64,000 nt of DNA from Orientallactaga sibirica (GCA_036365145.1 JAEOAD010000029.1:22677001-22741000), one strand, 5' to 3'; shown: positions 37,497-52,475, counted from the first letter of the stretch. Program-made: numbers and translations. The notes: generated by a model from the letters alone, not told the origin.

Positions 37497-37548
37497 CACA
37501 CACATACATACATACATACATACATACATACACATATACATATATATT
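37440..37548. repeat. (TA)n/(CATA)n microsatellite
   Basis: About 24 TA dinucleotides then about 10 'cata'/'caca' units. The (TA)n part is self-complementary and could extrude a cruciform. Confidence 0.95.
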
Positions 37549-37694
37549 AGTATACTACTATGGAGCTATATAAAGGGATAATGTCATTGTGTTTGGTAAT
37601 ATGGATAAACCTAGAAGACATGTTAAATTAAATAAACCAGATATAGACAAAGTTCCATGAACTCACTGATTTGTAGAATATAAAAGAACTAATC

Positions 37695-38248
37695 TGTATA
37701 AGACAGGGTTCTCTAGAGGAACATAACTGATAGAATGAGTAGTATTAAAAATGAAATTTATTGGGTTAAGCTATGGATGGCAGTCCAATAACAGCAGTCT
37801 GTTGGCTTGAGAGTCCAGGAATCTGGTCGCTGCTGAGTCCATGTAGCTGAATTCCTCAGCAGTTCCAATCCAGCACTGAACCCTGAAGAATTCCTCAAGA
37901 GCTTCTGGTCTTCAGTCCATGTTGGAAGGCTAAGGAAAGTTGGTTCTAATGCCAGCAAAGGATAGCCAGACAAGAGTGCGAACAGGACAGATGGATGTAC
38001 AAGTGAAGGCATTCACAAGTATGTAGCATAGACAGTGGGATGGAGGAAAAGGGGGAGTTGTTTCCTCTCAGAAGTTCCTTATTTATAGCCCACCACCAGG
38101 AGAGCTGCCCACTCTCAAAGAAGGGCTCACTCTGGAGGAAGGACTTCATCCTTCATCCTTTTTTGGAAGCAACCTTAAATGCCTGTCCTAAAGGAACGTG
38201 TGTGGATTCTTAATCCAGTAAAGTCGACAACGTAATTTAACCATCACA
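37695..38248 (-). mobile_element. Solo LTR, MLT2/MT2-like ERVL, antisense
   Basis: 554 bp. The sense strand begins TGTGATGGTTAAATTAC and ends CTCTAGAGAACCCTGTCTTA, matching the start and end style of MLT2-type ERVL LTRs. Flanks taatc (37690-37694) and taata (38249-38253) are a 5-bp TSD with one mismatch. Confidence 0.75.
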
Positions 38249-39504
38249 TAATATGATAGAAGTATGAAATACAATATTGATTAACCAAGACTGGGAAAAA
38301 TAGAAGTGGGTAGCGGGATGAAGAAGCTGGTCAACTCTACAATGGTACACTTAGGAAGGAGGAACAATTTCTGGTGTTCTACTACACAAAGGGGCAAATA
38401 TAGTTAGCATTATTGTACTGTTTTGAAGTCTCTACAGAGGATTTTGAATGTTATCACAAAAAAGAAATAGTGAGATGATGTGGAAATGAGCTATAAGAAC
38501 AAATCAAACTCTGGAAATTAACTATAAGAATGAAATGTGGGAATGAACTATGGCAATATTTTTTATGGACCTCATAAATAACTTTCCCAGTATATTTGCT
38601 AGGAGATGCTTTTTCTCATAAATTCTTGACTTTAACCTTCCCTAAGTTAATCTTACAGCCATGTAATTTACCTCCTTACTGCCTTTTGATTAAACATTCT
38701 ATACTTTGGTATAGCTTTGGCCTGAACAGAACATATGACCAGTATTGACAAGGAATGTTTCAAGATGTTGACTAATAATAAGCTATGCTTTTGCTCAGTT
38801 TCCTCAGTGGCCTGGTTACTCTTGACCCAGAACCAGCATATATGTGTGAAAAGTGATGGCCATAGCATTGAAGACAATGTGGTCTGTAACAAATTGCCCA
38901 CTTAACTCTCATAGATCTGGGGAAGAAACAGGTGGGATTAGTGTGATTACATCTGAGAAGGAGAGAGAGAGAGAGAGAGAGAGTTATGGATTTGTAGAGC
39001 CCAACAGGTAATACCCCTAAATCACTTCTTTTAACAAATGCTTAAGAATTGTTCAAAGTCAAAAGTCCCGTGTCCTTCTCTCAGGCTATGTTCATGTACT
39101 ACTATTCAATAAAAACGTCAATGAGTGGAACTACAGCCACAGAATATCAGAGCAGTCTTGACAGCAGATGCAGTGGGTTCACCCTTGGTTTAAATAACTC
39201 CAAGTGTCAGTTTTCTTTACTTCTCTCAGACTCTGCTATAAATAATTCTTGGCCCACTCTGTTGGTTGTTCTTTCCCTCTGATTTAAGAAGCAGCTATCT
39301 CACTCTTGGTAAATGACCCCAAGGGTTAGTTTCTATAATTACAGGGCTGTGCCGAGATGATAGGTTAAGTATCTTGATTTAGTCAGTATATGTTGCATAC
39401 ATAAATGGAAACATCACACTATCCTTCAAAATATGTGCAATTATTATGCCTTGAGAATGACATACAATTTTTAAAAAATCATTCTATAATAATTGAAGTA
39501 CAAC
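38249..39504. other. Unannotated DNA
   Basis: (GA)n at 38959-38983, otherwise no recognised feature. Confidence 0.5.
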
Positions 39505-39632
39505 AGCACTCAGACCAAGGCAGAGGTAGGAGGATCGCCAAGAGTTTAAGGCCACTCTGAGACTACATAGTGAATTCCAGGTCAGCATGGGCTACAGAGA
39601 GACCCTACCTTGAAAAACCGAAAAATATAATT
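39505..39632 (+). mobile_element. B1 SINE, sense
   Basis: 'ggcagaggtaggaggatcgc', 'gactacatagtgaattccag' and 'ctacagagagaccctacctt', ending in 'gaaaaaccgaaaa'. The 5' end is short. Confidence 0.9.
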
Positions 39633-41433
39633 GACATACAAACCTTCAAATACTTTTCAGATTTATAGCATAGTGACCTACATGTCTGAACTTTACCTCA
39701 TTACTGCTGTCCTCCAGCAGCATGCTAGAAGTAGTGTAGCTCAGAGTCATAGATACTCTTATTTAAGTTGAAGTGTCATTGTATGCTATTAATATAACCT
39801 ATAAGAAAATACTTAAACCTTCTAAATTTAAATTTTTTCCCCTTATAAATCAGGACATTTAAAATTTACAGAATAACTGTTAGTGTTTAATTTAGGTGGG
39901 CAGCTCTTCAAGAAAGGACACTTAATGTTCTGGGATCCATCTTTATAGCTTCATTCTCTACTGCCTCCCTTGGTGATCAATCTTCCATCCATAGTTGGGC
40001 ATTTCTGAAATTATCTGGATCTTCACTTTCCCAGTCTGGAGCCCTTATTCCCTCTGTGATCACTGAAATTCTGTGTTGTCTCCATGTATCAGTTCTGATG
40101 GTCTCTGAGATGAACTCCAGCTTTGAGTTTAAGCTGGTAGGTCTCTCTAAAAATATGTCTCTGAAATATTATTTTGTTCTTCTCAGAAACTAGCTATTAA
40201 GACAGAGCACCCCCTCCATTATGGACAGAATTATAGCTACAAGATGGCAATTCATCAGTGGTACATTTCCTTATGTTAGTTTTCCAAGTAAGGCCTAGTA
40301 AAATAGTACTGTTTACTATTAATGAAAAGTGTTCATATAAAGGAATCAATAGGGAAAAACTGCCACATTTTGGCTGCAAGAAGAGACATTTTCACAAGCC
40401 AGAGGGTATTCATTCCATCAGGGGGATAATCAGAATGGTTTGTAGATACAAATACATCCTGCTTAAGGCAGAAAATAGATCTGTCGCTTCTTCGTTCTTT
40501 TTTTACCATGACTCCAGTTGTGTTGAGGAAAGCAGGTGAACCTAATTTAATTTTCTATTTATATCTTTAATGTATTTTTATTTGCCCAAAGCAAAATATC
40601 TCATTCAATAAAGGCATGTCACACTGAGAATAGATGATGACCAGGTGAAAAGTTTGCCTGACTAGGTAATGAGGAAGAAAGTCCTGAGCTTCCTGCTGCT
40701 GATTAGAAGTGGATTTATAGAATTTGTGGGGAAGGAATTGATCTTGGATTCAGTGCTAATACACAATTCTTCCCTCACCTTGACAACTCTGTGTCATAGA
40801 GCTCCTTGACAATGAGTTCTTACCTTACAGGGGGTACTTTGTGTTTGTATTGAAACAACAAAGTATTAGGGTTTAGACACATACTAATGGTGAAGAGGTT
40901 GATACCAGAATTTGCACAAACATTTAATTGTTAGTAGAGAACAGATACATTTGCAAGGGAGATATTCTCTGACCTTATTTAATAAGAGATGTTCATAAGA
41001 TGTTGTGCTCACTTATGTGAGAAGCAAAACATTTTTAGATCTGTAAAACATGTTGGTTTGACAGTTTCTGATGATCTAAAACTTTCTACCTTTTTGGAAT
41101 TTGGGGAAATAAAGTCAGGTATAGATCCATGTAAAATGATATAAACATAGTATTGCATAGTGGGCAAATAGTTTGAACATGAAAACATCTGTCCAAAGAC
41201 AACTATAAAGTGGTAGTATTGCATTACAGATATTAGATATAACAGATATTAGGCATGAAAGGGAAAAATAAATCAGTACATGAAAAGGTGATAGCACTTG
41301 GCCAACACAGTACAATGAAGAAACATTGTAAATTATTTGGACATAAATCAAAAAACAAAGGTGCAATATTTTTATTCTCATTGGATACTTGCCACATTAT
41401 ATTACAGACTTTTTATGGTTTAAAAAGCAGAAG
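39633..41433. other. Unannotated DNA
   Basis: 1.8 kb with no recognised repeat and only short overlapping frames. Confidence 0.5.
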
Positions 41434-41593
41434 TTGGGCAGGGGAGATGATTTAGTGGTTGAGGGGTTTGACTGTTAAGCCAAAGGACCCAGGTTTGACT
41501 CCCCAGGACCCAGATAAGCCAGATGCACAACGTGGTACATGCATCTGGAGTTTGTTTACAGTGGCTGAATGCCCTAGTGGGCCCATTCTTTCC

Positions 41594-41655
<62 letters not shown>

Positions 41656-41722
41656 ATGTGTGTGAGCTTCTTTCTCTCTCACTCTCTCAAATAAATAATA
41701 AAATAAATTTAAAAAATTAAAA
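41434..41722 (+). mobile_element. tRNA-head SINE, body type A, with TC/TG expansion
   Basis: Head 'ggggagatgatttagtggtt', body 'agccagatgcacaacgtgg'. The usual pyrimidine tract has grown into (TC)n then (TG)n at 41595-41665. Tail 'aaataaataataaaataaat'. Confidence 0.9.
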
Positions 41723-42299
41723 ACAGCAGAAATCCAGGTTAGAAATAGGAAACAAAAAAATAAGATAGGGAAGGTCCTACCAGTTATTTATGGGAAAAAG
41801 TCTAAAAATCTAGTCTTTCCATAATCTCATTACAATAACCTAGCATGGGTGGTTCAATGGTAGAATTCTGATTACAACTGCCTTTTGCTATCAAGATTTA
41901 TTATTCATTCATAATAATGAAAATTTATTTCTGTGTCTCTCATAACTGTTCACAACTCTTTTGGCCTCACATACTACCTGTGGTAGTTTGAATGGATGTC
42001 CCTCAATAGATTGAGGAGTTTTATTAAAGCTTATAACTTGGTGCGGCTCTGGGTGGATTCTATAGTCCAGGCCTAAGGTGTGAGGTCATACCTGGAATTC
42101 CAGTCTAAGGACATGCAAAGTGCCTGAGTTCTGCCATTATGGAATTTCTGGAGTGTGCTTGCTTGCGCTGGTGATGGTTGCTTTTCTCTTTGTATGGACC
42201 TGTCAAAGGGGAGCAGCTTCTCCCACTATTATGGAACTTCCTCTGCACTTGTAAGCTTCAATAAATTGCATTCCTCCTATAAATTGTGTCTAGTCTAGA

Positions 42300-43773
42300 A
42301 ATTCATCCCAGCAGCATTGAAACTGACTATGACAGTATTGGTATCAGGAATGGGGTAGAGTTGCTGAGATGCATCAGAAAATCTGGATTTTACCCTTTTG
42401 GAATTTTGTTTTGGAGGAATGGGCATGGACTTGGTATTTGCAACTGAAGATGCCTTCTGGAGTGGTAAGCCAAGTTTTATGGACTATTCTTATGAGAATT
42501 CAAAAATGCCAATTATTTGGAGACTTGCTTATGACCTTTATAAGGATAAGGAAAGATTGCAGAGAACTTTGTTGAATCTGGGCTACTAAGATAGGATGTG
42601 GATGCATTCTGCTGCCTATGCCCAGAGAGTTTGATCAAGGTTAAATTTGCAATGTACTGATGAGCTTGGCTACAGATATGGAACTGAGGATTTTAAGATT
42701 TAAAGTAGGAAAAATGCAAGCAAGTTTAAAATTAGGTTGCCCAAGCTTCTATTATCAAATCCATTAGCATTTTGAAGGAAGATGGCCCAACTGCTTTACA
42801 TTAAAGCAGTGGAGAAAATACCTGAGGTGACTCCACCCCAGAAAGATTAAATGGTAGGATTGCAAACTCTTTTGAAAAGAGTTGATGAAAGGAAGGAACC
42901 TGCTCTTAAGGTTATGATGTATTTATTCCCTGAATTAAGAATATGACTGTGTCCTGCACACCTGCTATTGGTTTCAGAAACATAAAAAAAATACATGGAG
43001 TGTGTCATGAAGTACATACAGTTCCAGGAGACACTGCTGAGGCATGGTGAGATGTAGCACATGATGACCTTGAGCAAGAGGCTGGTGAAGCCCTTCAAAG
43101 AAGGACCATGATTTGGAGTGGAGACCCAAGGATGTTTAGATATACTAAGACTATTCAAGGGCTACCATGCAGCATAGTTGGCTCGAGATGGAAGTTTTCC
43201 TTGGTTATTCAGCCCAGCTGGAGGAGTATAACTGTAAAATCTGGAGACTGTATTCACTGGTTATCAGTATCAGACTTGAACTGCAGATGTTTGATGTTTG
43301 ATGGATGGCTATTGAGTTTTCACTTGTCTAGTATCCTTGCTATGCCTTATAGCAGTTGGAAATATTTACTGTATGCCTTTATATGTTGAAAATATATAAC
43401 TTATTTTGATTTTACAGGACTCACAGATAAGGAACAATATTAAATCTCAGAGGAGACTTGGGATTTTGGGACTATGGTAAATTGGTAAGGACTATAGGGA
43501 CATTTTAAGTTGGACAAAATACAATTTACAACATGAGATTATTATGAATCTACTGGGTGATAGGGGGAGAATGTAGTAGTTTGAGTGGATGTCCCCCAAT
43601 AGATTCAGGAGTTTTATTAAAGTTTGTAGTTGCTGTCACTGTTGGTAGATCCTAGGGTCCAGCCCTAAGGTGTGGGGAGGGACCTGGAATTCCAGTCTAA
43701 AGGTTTGCAAAGTGCTTGGATTCTGCCATTTTAGGATTTTTGGAGTATGCTTTCTTGTGCTGGTGGTGGTTGC
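42300..43773 (+). repeat. Tandem duplication, copy 1 (1474 bp)
   Basis: Nearly identical to 43774-45247 at an offset of exactly 1474. The two differences I noticed by eye are T/G near 42773 and G/A near 43267. The left breakpoint lies in the 5' LTR ('ctaga|aattc'). Confidence 0.9.
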
Positions 43774-45247
43774 AATTCATCCCAGCAGCATTGAAACTGA
43801 CTATGACAGTATTGGTATCAGGAATGGGGTAGAGTTGCTGAGATGCATCAGAAAATCTGGATTTTACCCTTTTGGAATTTTGTTTTGGAGGAATGGGCAT
43901 GGACTTGGTATTTGCAACTGAAGATGCCTTCTGGAGTGGTAAGCCAAGTTTTATGGACTATTCTTATGAGAATTCAAAAATGCCAATTATTTGGAGACTT
44001 GCTTATGACCTTTATAAGGATAAGGAAAGATTGCAGAGAACTTTGTTGAATCTGGGCTACTAAGATAGGATGTGGATGCATTCTGCTGCCTATGCCCAGA
44101 GAGTTTGATCAAGGTTAAATTTGCAATGTACTGATGAGCTTGGCTACAGATATGGAACTGAGGATTTTAAGATTTAAAGTAGGAAAAATGCAAGCAAGTT
44201 TAAAATTAGGTTGCCCAAGCTTCTATTATCAAATCCATTAGCATTTGGAAGGAAGATGGCCCAACTGCTTTACATTAAAGCAGTGGAGAAAATACCTGAG
44301 GTGACTCCACCCCAGAAAGATTAAATGGTAGGATTGCAAACTCTTTTGAAAAGAGTTGATGAAAGGAAGGAACCTGCTCTTAAGGTTATGATGTATTTAT
44401 TCCCTGAATTAAGAATATGACTGTGTCCTGCACACCTGCTATTGGTTTCAGAAACATAAAAAAAATACATGGAGTGTGTCATGAAGTACATACAGTTCCA
44501 GGAGACACTGCTGAGGCATGGTGAGATGTAGCACATGATGACCTTGAGCAAGAGGCTGGTGAAGCCCTTCAAAGAAGGACCATGATTTGGAGTGGAGACC
44601 CAAGGATGTTTAGATATACTAAGACTATTCAAGGGCTACCATGCAGCATAGTTGGCTCGAGATGGAAGTTTTCCTTGGTTATTCAGCCCAGCTGGAGGAG
44701 TATAACTGTAAAATCTGGAGACTGTATTCACTGGTTATCAATATCAGACTTGAACTGCAGATGTTTGATGTTTGATGGATGGCTATTGAGTTTTCACTTG
44801 TCTAGTATCCTTGCTATGCCTTATAGCAGTTGGAAATATTTACTGTATGCCTTTATATGTTGAAAATATATAACTTATTTTGATTTTACAGGACTCACAG
44901 ATAAGGAACAATATTAAATCTCAGAGGAGACTTGGGATTTTGGGACTATGGTAAATTGGTAAGGACTATAGGGACATTTTAAGTTGGACAAAATACAATT
45001 TACAACATGAGATTATTATGAATCTACTGGGTGATAGGGGGAGAATGTAGTAGTTTGAGTGGATGTCCCCCAATAGATTCAGGAGTTTTATTAAAGTTTG
45101 TAGTTGCTGTCACTGTTGGTAGATCCTAGGGTCCAGCCCTAAGGTGTGGGGAGGGACCTGGAATTCCAGTCTAAAGGTTTGCAAAGTGCTTGGATTCTGC
45201 CATTTTAGGATTTTTGGAGTATGCTTTCTTGTGCTGGTGGTGGTTGC
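43774..45247 (+). repeat. Tandem duplication, copy 2 (1474 bp)
   Basis: Starts abruptly at 'aattcatcccagcag' after 'ggtggttgc', a junction not found in either outer LTR. The right breakpoint is inside the 3' LTR ('gttgc|ttttc'). Confidence 0.9.
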
Positions 45248-45395
45248 TTTTCTCTTTGCATGGACCTGTGGGGTGGCAGCTTCTTTCACTATTGTGGAAC
45301 TTCACCTGGATCTGTAAGCTTGAATAAATTCCATTCCTCCTATAAACTGTGTGGTCTGAAAGTCTGTCCCAGCAGCATTGAAGTTGACTATAACA

Positions 45396-45915
45396 CTGCC
45401 CTTGTCATGTCACTTAGATTTGAATATGGTTCCAATCTCTCTTCCTATTGACTACCCTGGTCAGGTAGGGAAGGAACAGGTGGAACTGTGATCTTGAAGC
45501 TAAAAGAAATTGACCTACAAATAGGGACTTTGGTGAAGTCAGTTTGAGAATCACAGCTGAAGCAATGCCTATGGTTGAGTTTATCCCTGAGGAGATTACA
45601 AGGCAGAAAAGGTACCAGGATCATTTGCGGATATCACAATAAAAATATCAAAGAAATACTGGGGCTCATTAGCTGGGTGGGAAATGCTGGCAATTAAAAT
45701 GTCATACCAGCACTTAGGTGGAGTTACTGTCTGATTGGCACTAGCAAGGAAATAAGAAAGAAGCCAAGGAGGCACTTGAATAGAGGGAAATATCTTAAGG
45801 GGTTTATTCTTGGGAAAAATTAGACTGTGGGATAGAAGTCTGAGGGCTGAGATGAGATTAAAACCCATAATTTTTAGTAAAATTTCTCAAATACACATTC
45901 ATCACAAAATATTCC
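45396..45915. other. Unannotated DNA
   Basis: No recognised repeat or gene. Confidence 0.5.
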
Positions 45916-47105
<1,190 letters not shown>

Positions 47106-47513
47106 AAATAAATTTTTCCCCCTTTAAACCATGTATAAAGAGCATGTCTACCCTGAGTGGATGAGTCCTTTGAAAAACATCTTAATTCTTGGAAAAAAAA
47201 ATTGGAAACCTCCACATTTCTTCCTCTGAAAATAGGGATAGCAATTATTGGTTTATAAGTGAATATTGTGGAAAGTCCAGGAAATAGAAAATAATTTTTA
47301 AATTGCAAAACCTATATAAAATATAATATTGCTATCATTGTTATTAGCAATATAACTTTACAGAGTATTAAGACAGAAAATAAAAATTCCTATTTAAAAT
47401 ATTTCAATTTTCCTGGGTATTGTAGATTTGCATAAAGATTTGTGTTAGTACTTTTCACTCAGGACTTTGGATGAATGTTTCTGTAAACAACACAAGGAAA
47501 ACTAAACAGACAT
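47106..47513. other. Unannotated AT-rich DNA
   Basis: No recognised repeat. Confidence 0.5.
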
Positions 47514-47890
47514 TGCATTAGTTACTTTTCTCATTACTGTGACACAATACCCAGCAAAAGCAATGTAAGGAAGGGAGGGCTCACCAGGGCTTACAGTTTG
47601 AGGGTACAATCCATTGTGATAGGAAAGCATGACAGCAGGATGGTGAGGCAGCTGCTCACATTGTAACTGCATTCAGAAACCCCAGAGGTGAATGCTTATT
47701 CTAAGTTTACACTGTCCTTTGGATTCAGCCCAGGATACCAAGCCCATAGAGTGGTGTCACCAACACTTAGTGTGGGTCTTCCCAGTTCAATTAACCCAAT
47801 CTAGAAACTCCTTCACAGACATTCCCAGAGTTTGTTTCTGAGATGGTTCTAAATCCTGTTATATTGACAGTTAATATTCACTGTTACCAA
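47514..47890 (-). mobile_element. Solo LTR, rodent ERVL-like, antisense
   Basis: Reads 'gttacttttctcattactgt', 'cagtttgagggtacaatcca', 'gtgggtcttcccagttcaat' and 'aatcctgttatattgacag'. This is a common rodent LTR-like interspersed repeat. The sense start resembles MLT2-type LTRs. Family assignment is from memory. Confidence 0.65.
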
Positions 47891-48392
47891 AAAAAAGTTA
47901 TCTTAATTAACATATAAAGCCAAATTAAGTAACTGTTTTATTATGATTCTTGTTTGTATGTATAACAAGAAAACTGAGACACAGATATATATATACTTAT
48001 AGAGTTATGTTTAAATACCTCACTGAATTACTTATGAATAAGAAGTTAATTTTCCAAAAATAGATTTTCAACTCAATTTGTAACCAAAATAAGGCCATTT
48101 GTATAAAACGTATAAGTTTTATGATGCCTTCTTCAAAGAGATAGAGTTTTTCAGTTGAAATCAGCTCTTTCATTAATGAATTCATATTCATTCATCATGA
48201 ATTGTCTGGTACATGTATCTTAAACTTTATAAAGGAGAGATAATTATTGTTACCTTTTCTACCATCTATGTAAATCACTCCTCCCATGAAGAGCCATGTT
48301 CTATTTCCTTCTGCATGAATCTGTTTGGACTTATTCTCATAAGTAATATGTAGCCAGAGATGATGGGCCAGTCTCCTAATAATCTTATTTAT
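47891..48392. other. Unannotated AT-rich DNA
   Basis: Nothing recognised. Confidence 0.5.
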
Positions 48393-48468
48393 TTGTGTGT
48401 GTGTGTGTCCACATATGTGTGTTTTCACGTGTGTGTGTGTTCACATGTGTGTGTTCATGTGTGTGCAA
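48393..48468. repeat. Imperfect (GT)n tract
   Basis: Repeated 'gtgtgtgtgt' with 'ttcacatgtgtgtg' interruptions. Confidence 0.8.
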
Positions 48469-51404
48469 TCCCATGAACTCAGCAGCTTTAAGGGGAGCCA
48501 GAAACAAACACTGGGAATCCTGCTCCATTGCTTTTCCAGCAGGTCCTTGTTTTGAGCCAGAGTTCCCTTTTCTGATTCAGAGCTGTGGAGCTCTGTTGAT
48601 TCTTGGGTCTCTGCTTCCAATTGACTGGGGTTATAGGTGCACATGGTTACATCAAGCTGTTTATAATGGATATGGAAATTTGAATTTCTTGGGGGGGGGT
48701 CTCAGGCCCCCTCCAGTCCTCATGTTTGTGCAGGAAGTGCACTAAACCCTTAAGCAATATACCCAGCTTGACAGCTCTTAAAATAAAAATTTACAGCTTT
48801 TATTTTCTTAACTCTGCTGAGACCTAATAGAGAAAGCTAGAGCTAGACTTGTGAAGATACTGTAGAAAGAGGAGATACTCATCCCATCCATAGGGGCTCC
48901 AACCATCATAGAAAGGGAAACAAAGAAGTACCCAGAAGTGCCTAGTGTTGCAACCCCGTGGAATAGAATTGTCAGCCTAAGCGCAGACCCAACATAGAGT
49001 TTTAAGAAATGGTACAATATTATTTTCACACATTTTAGTTTAGGAGAAGTTTGTTAAATAATAGTAGATAACCAAATCAGTTCTGTTAACACAACAGTAG
49101 GATGTGAGTACACCTGTAGCTTTAAAGACTGAGGGGTACCTAAAATGTGAGGTGATAGGAAATCAATTGAAATCTATATGAAATATTAAGGTACTATATT
49201 AGCTTTCATGTCTCACTCCCATGAAGGTATGTTCATACACTCAAGTTTGTCAATATCTTCAGAGATTAATGATCTATATAAGTAAGCATACCAATTTATT
49301 AATATATTATGTCAAGTACTGGAATATCTCCTTGTCAGCATATTCACTCTATGTTCCACACTCTCTGTGAATGGCCAATATATCATCAACACATTGTTTG
49401 GAGGGCATGGCATTCCTACAGGAGGAAATTGTTCTGTGTTCTTTGTACAAAACTGGGGAAATCAAGACACATACACATGGAGAAATCCTATACACAGAAG
49501 GGAAGATATGCACACACTGTGGCTCTGAGAAGTCCTTTCTGGCCAGAGCAGTGCTAGAGAGACACCCACTGATTGTAGTGCTCTGTTTAATTTCCACAGG
49601 CTTCATCCCACCTCCTCACTTAGGTGGCATTATTTTCTCCCAGACAAAGTATACAACTGATTGTGACTGCATGAGACATATGCACCCAAACATACTCTCT
49701 TATAACACTTGGGTCGTGCTGGATGCCCCTAAAATTCCTAAACCTTTCATTTTTGACTAATCTTTAGAGTGATATTTAAATAGTTTGCAAAGCCTACCTA
49801 TACTTTAATTTTGCTTTCATTTACTATGTTTTCTTGTCCTCATGTTTTACGATAGAAACCTTATGCTACATTTCTTTAGTGTAATCATTTGTACATGAGA
49901 CCTATACAGTTTTTCCCACCAGTCTCTAGATTCTTCAAAAAAAAATCACTGTGCTTTACTCAAAGTATTAAGCACATGTGCAATGCGTGGAACACTGTAG
50001 AAACATCAGGGTTTCTTACCTTCAACCAGGCTAGGGTTAAGAGGCCCACATGGGAATCAAGCACATGACCTCAGGCTCATTATTACTGAATCCTGGCCAC
50101 ATGAAAAATATGAAAAATGACAAACACTCTTGTTGTATCTAAGCTTTAATTAAAGTAGATTTAATTCTCAAGACAAGTTCCAGTTTAGTGACCCTGAAGA
50201 AGGAAAAAGAATGTCCTCTATTCATTAACTGAGCAGGAATAAATGCAAGTTCCTTTAGAATGTCCAATTTAAAATAGGCAATATTGGCCAAGATAAACTG
50301 ACAACAGAAATAAGTACTGAATAGTGATACAGACATGGGAAACCATGAAGTTTTCTGAAGCTAACTAAAACAAAATATCACTACTCCCAAATAGCATGTG
50401 TATCTCCTCAGTAATTTTCTGTAAGTAGTTTTATCTTCTACCTAGAATCATTGATAATCTACTTACTTCTTACTGCTTGTGACTTGCTCCTATCAGCCTC
50501 TCTGCCACAAAATTTCTACTCCTTTGTATGTAAAATAATTTTCGGTTTCAGCTATAGCTGTCTAGATAAGGTATTAAATTATTTTTACAAAGAGGTAAAT
50601 AATAAAGATTCTAAGTTTTGAAGCCCAGGAAGCCATACAATGTCTATGACCACCCATCCATTTTGCCACAGCAAAGCTGGTATAGACAGGATGTGGGCGG
50701 AGGAGGGGAGTAAGGCTGTGTTCATAGCTACATAAACATCAAAGGCTAGAGCTCTCTCCTGGAGGCTGCAGTTTGCTGACCAAGGTCATATGTGTGCTCT
50801 AGAGCTTTCTTTATATAAGAACTCTCCTATATTCAGCTCTATCTTACTTGACTTACTCATTGCTTTTTTTTTTATTGGCTAGGCAGAGAGAGGAATAGGG
50901 GTGGGACTAGAGACTAAAGACAATGTAGACATTAAGATGGCTGTTCCAGGACATTATGTTGTGAGTCTTCAAACAGTAAGAAAGATGCCTGTAGTTGTTG
51001 ATTAAATTTCTCTGCATTCTTTCTTTCAGAGGCATGGCTACTTGGGTCATACTAATGTGCTCCCTAACCCAATGAGACTGGCATAATCAAGAAATGAGTT
51101 TTACAGCCAATTCACCTCTTCCTGAATCTTCACTATGAAAGAGAACAGTAAGTGCTGTGAGCAAGGAAAGGGAGGACTAGCCAAGGAAAAACCCTGCTGT
51201 GTAACCCCCTTGTCATTGCTGCAGACATGCTGCCCTGGCTTGACCCTTCAGAGCACTGATAAGTTAGGAGAAGCAGTTCAAGGAGCAGACATCAGGGACT
51301 TTTCCAAACAATGAGGAGATCACAAAATTTATATTTCATAGGACAGTATCCCCGTTCTAGGGAATTTGCATCCCAAGAGCTTTTCCAGAGTAGACCACAG
51401 GAAA
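48469..51404. other. Unannotated DNA
   Basis: 2.9 kb without a recognised repeat or gene. A G-run sits at 48691-48700. A 129-codon plus frame (49371-49760) overlaps an 85-codon minus frame and shows no domain. Confidence 0.5.
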
Positions 51405-51609
51405 ATATATCAACACTCAACCACTGAGACCTCTTGAAACTAAAAAGCTATTGTACAAACCATCAACAGAGTCAATAGACAAGGAACAAAATAGAAGAAA
51501 ATCTTTTCCAGCTATACATCTAACAAAGGTCCAATATTTAGAATTTACAAAGAACTAAAAAAGTAAACAATAAAAAAAATCAAATAATCGAATAAAAAAA
51601 TGGAGTAGA

Positions 51610-51790
51610 GGGCTGGAGAGATGGCTTACGGGTTAAGGCACCTGCCTCCTAAGCCTAAGAACGCCCATTAGATTCTCCAGGTCCCACGTTTAGCCAGATG
51701 CAGTGATGCAAGGGTGAATGCCACACTTGCCCACAAGGGGACACAAGCATCTAGAGTTCATTCACAGAGGCTGAGAGGCTAGCGAGCTCA

Positions 51791-51827
<37 letters not shown>

Positions 51828-51848
51828 CTCTCCAAAAGGAAAAAAAAA
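51610..51848 (+). mobile_element. tRNA-head SINE, body type B, in L1
   Basis: Head 'gggctggagagatggcttac', body 'agccagatgcagtgatgcaa', (tctc)n, A-rich tail. Confidence 0.9.
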
Positions 51849-52475
51849 GGGGGTAGAGATTTGAAGAGAATTCTCAAAGGAAGAAATACAAATGGCTATT
51901 ACACATTTAAGAAGATGTTCAAAATCTTTAATCATCAGAGAACTGCAAATCAAAACAACTCTGAGATTCTATCTCCAGTCACGATAGCATTCATCAAAAA
52001 GTCAAATGACAAACAAATACTGGTGAGGCTATGGGGAAAGAGGACCCCTCACTTACTGCTGCTGGGAGTGCAAACTTGTACAACCATTATGGAAATCAGT
52101 ATGGAAACTCCTGAAAAGGATGAAAACAGACTTACCATTTGATCCAGCATTACCATTTTTGGGCATATATCCCAAAGACTCCACTCTTTACCACAGACAT
52201 ATTTGCTCAACCATGTTTATTGTTGCTCTATTCACAATATCTAGGAACTGGAACCAGTGCAGATGCCCATCACCTGATGAAGGGATAATGAAGATGTGGT
52301 ACAGATACACAATGGAATTCTACTCAGTGGTACCAAAAATTAAAGAATAAAATTTGCAGGTAAATGGAAAGAGTTGGAAAAAATCATTTTAACTAAGGTC
52401 ATGCAGGTACAGCAAGATAAACGCTGCAGGTACTCTCATCTGTGGTCCCTAACTGGGATCAATTAGAGATGAGTG

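Larger units (their letters stand above)
41979..45395 (+). mobile_element. MaLR-type LTR element with tandemly duplicated interior
   Basis: Order: 5' LTR 41979-42334, interior copy 1, internally deleted LTR about 43572-43808, interior copy 2, 3' LTR 45046-45395. The outer flanks are ctacc (41974-41978) and ctgcc (45396-45400), a 5-bp TSD with one mismatch, so the whole composite descends from one insertion. Interiors have no long open frame. The paired short frames (e.g. 103 codons at 42847-43158 and 44321-44632 on minus) repeat only because the DNA is duplicated. Confidence 0.85.

Noticed and set aside
42847..44632. Identical 103-codon minus frames at 42847-43158 and 44321-44632 as a conserved gene pair
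   Set aside because: Identity is explained by the 1474-bp DNA duplication. The homologous region at 3.7-5.0 kb does not keep the frame.
42300..45247. CRISPR-like or satellite array
   Set aside because: Only two large units, in a mammalian LTR element. No short spaced repeats anywhere in the window.
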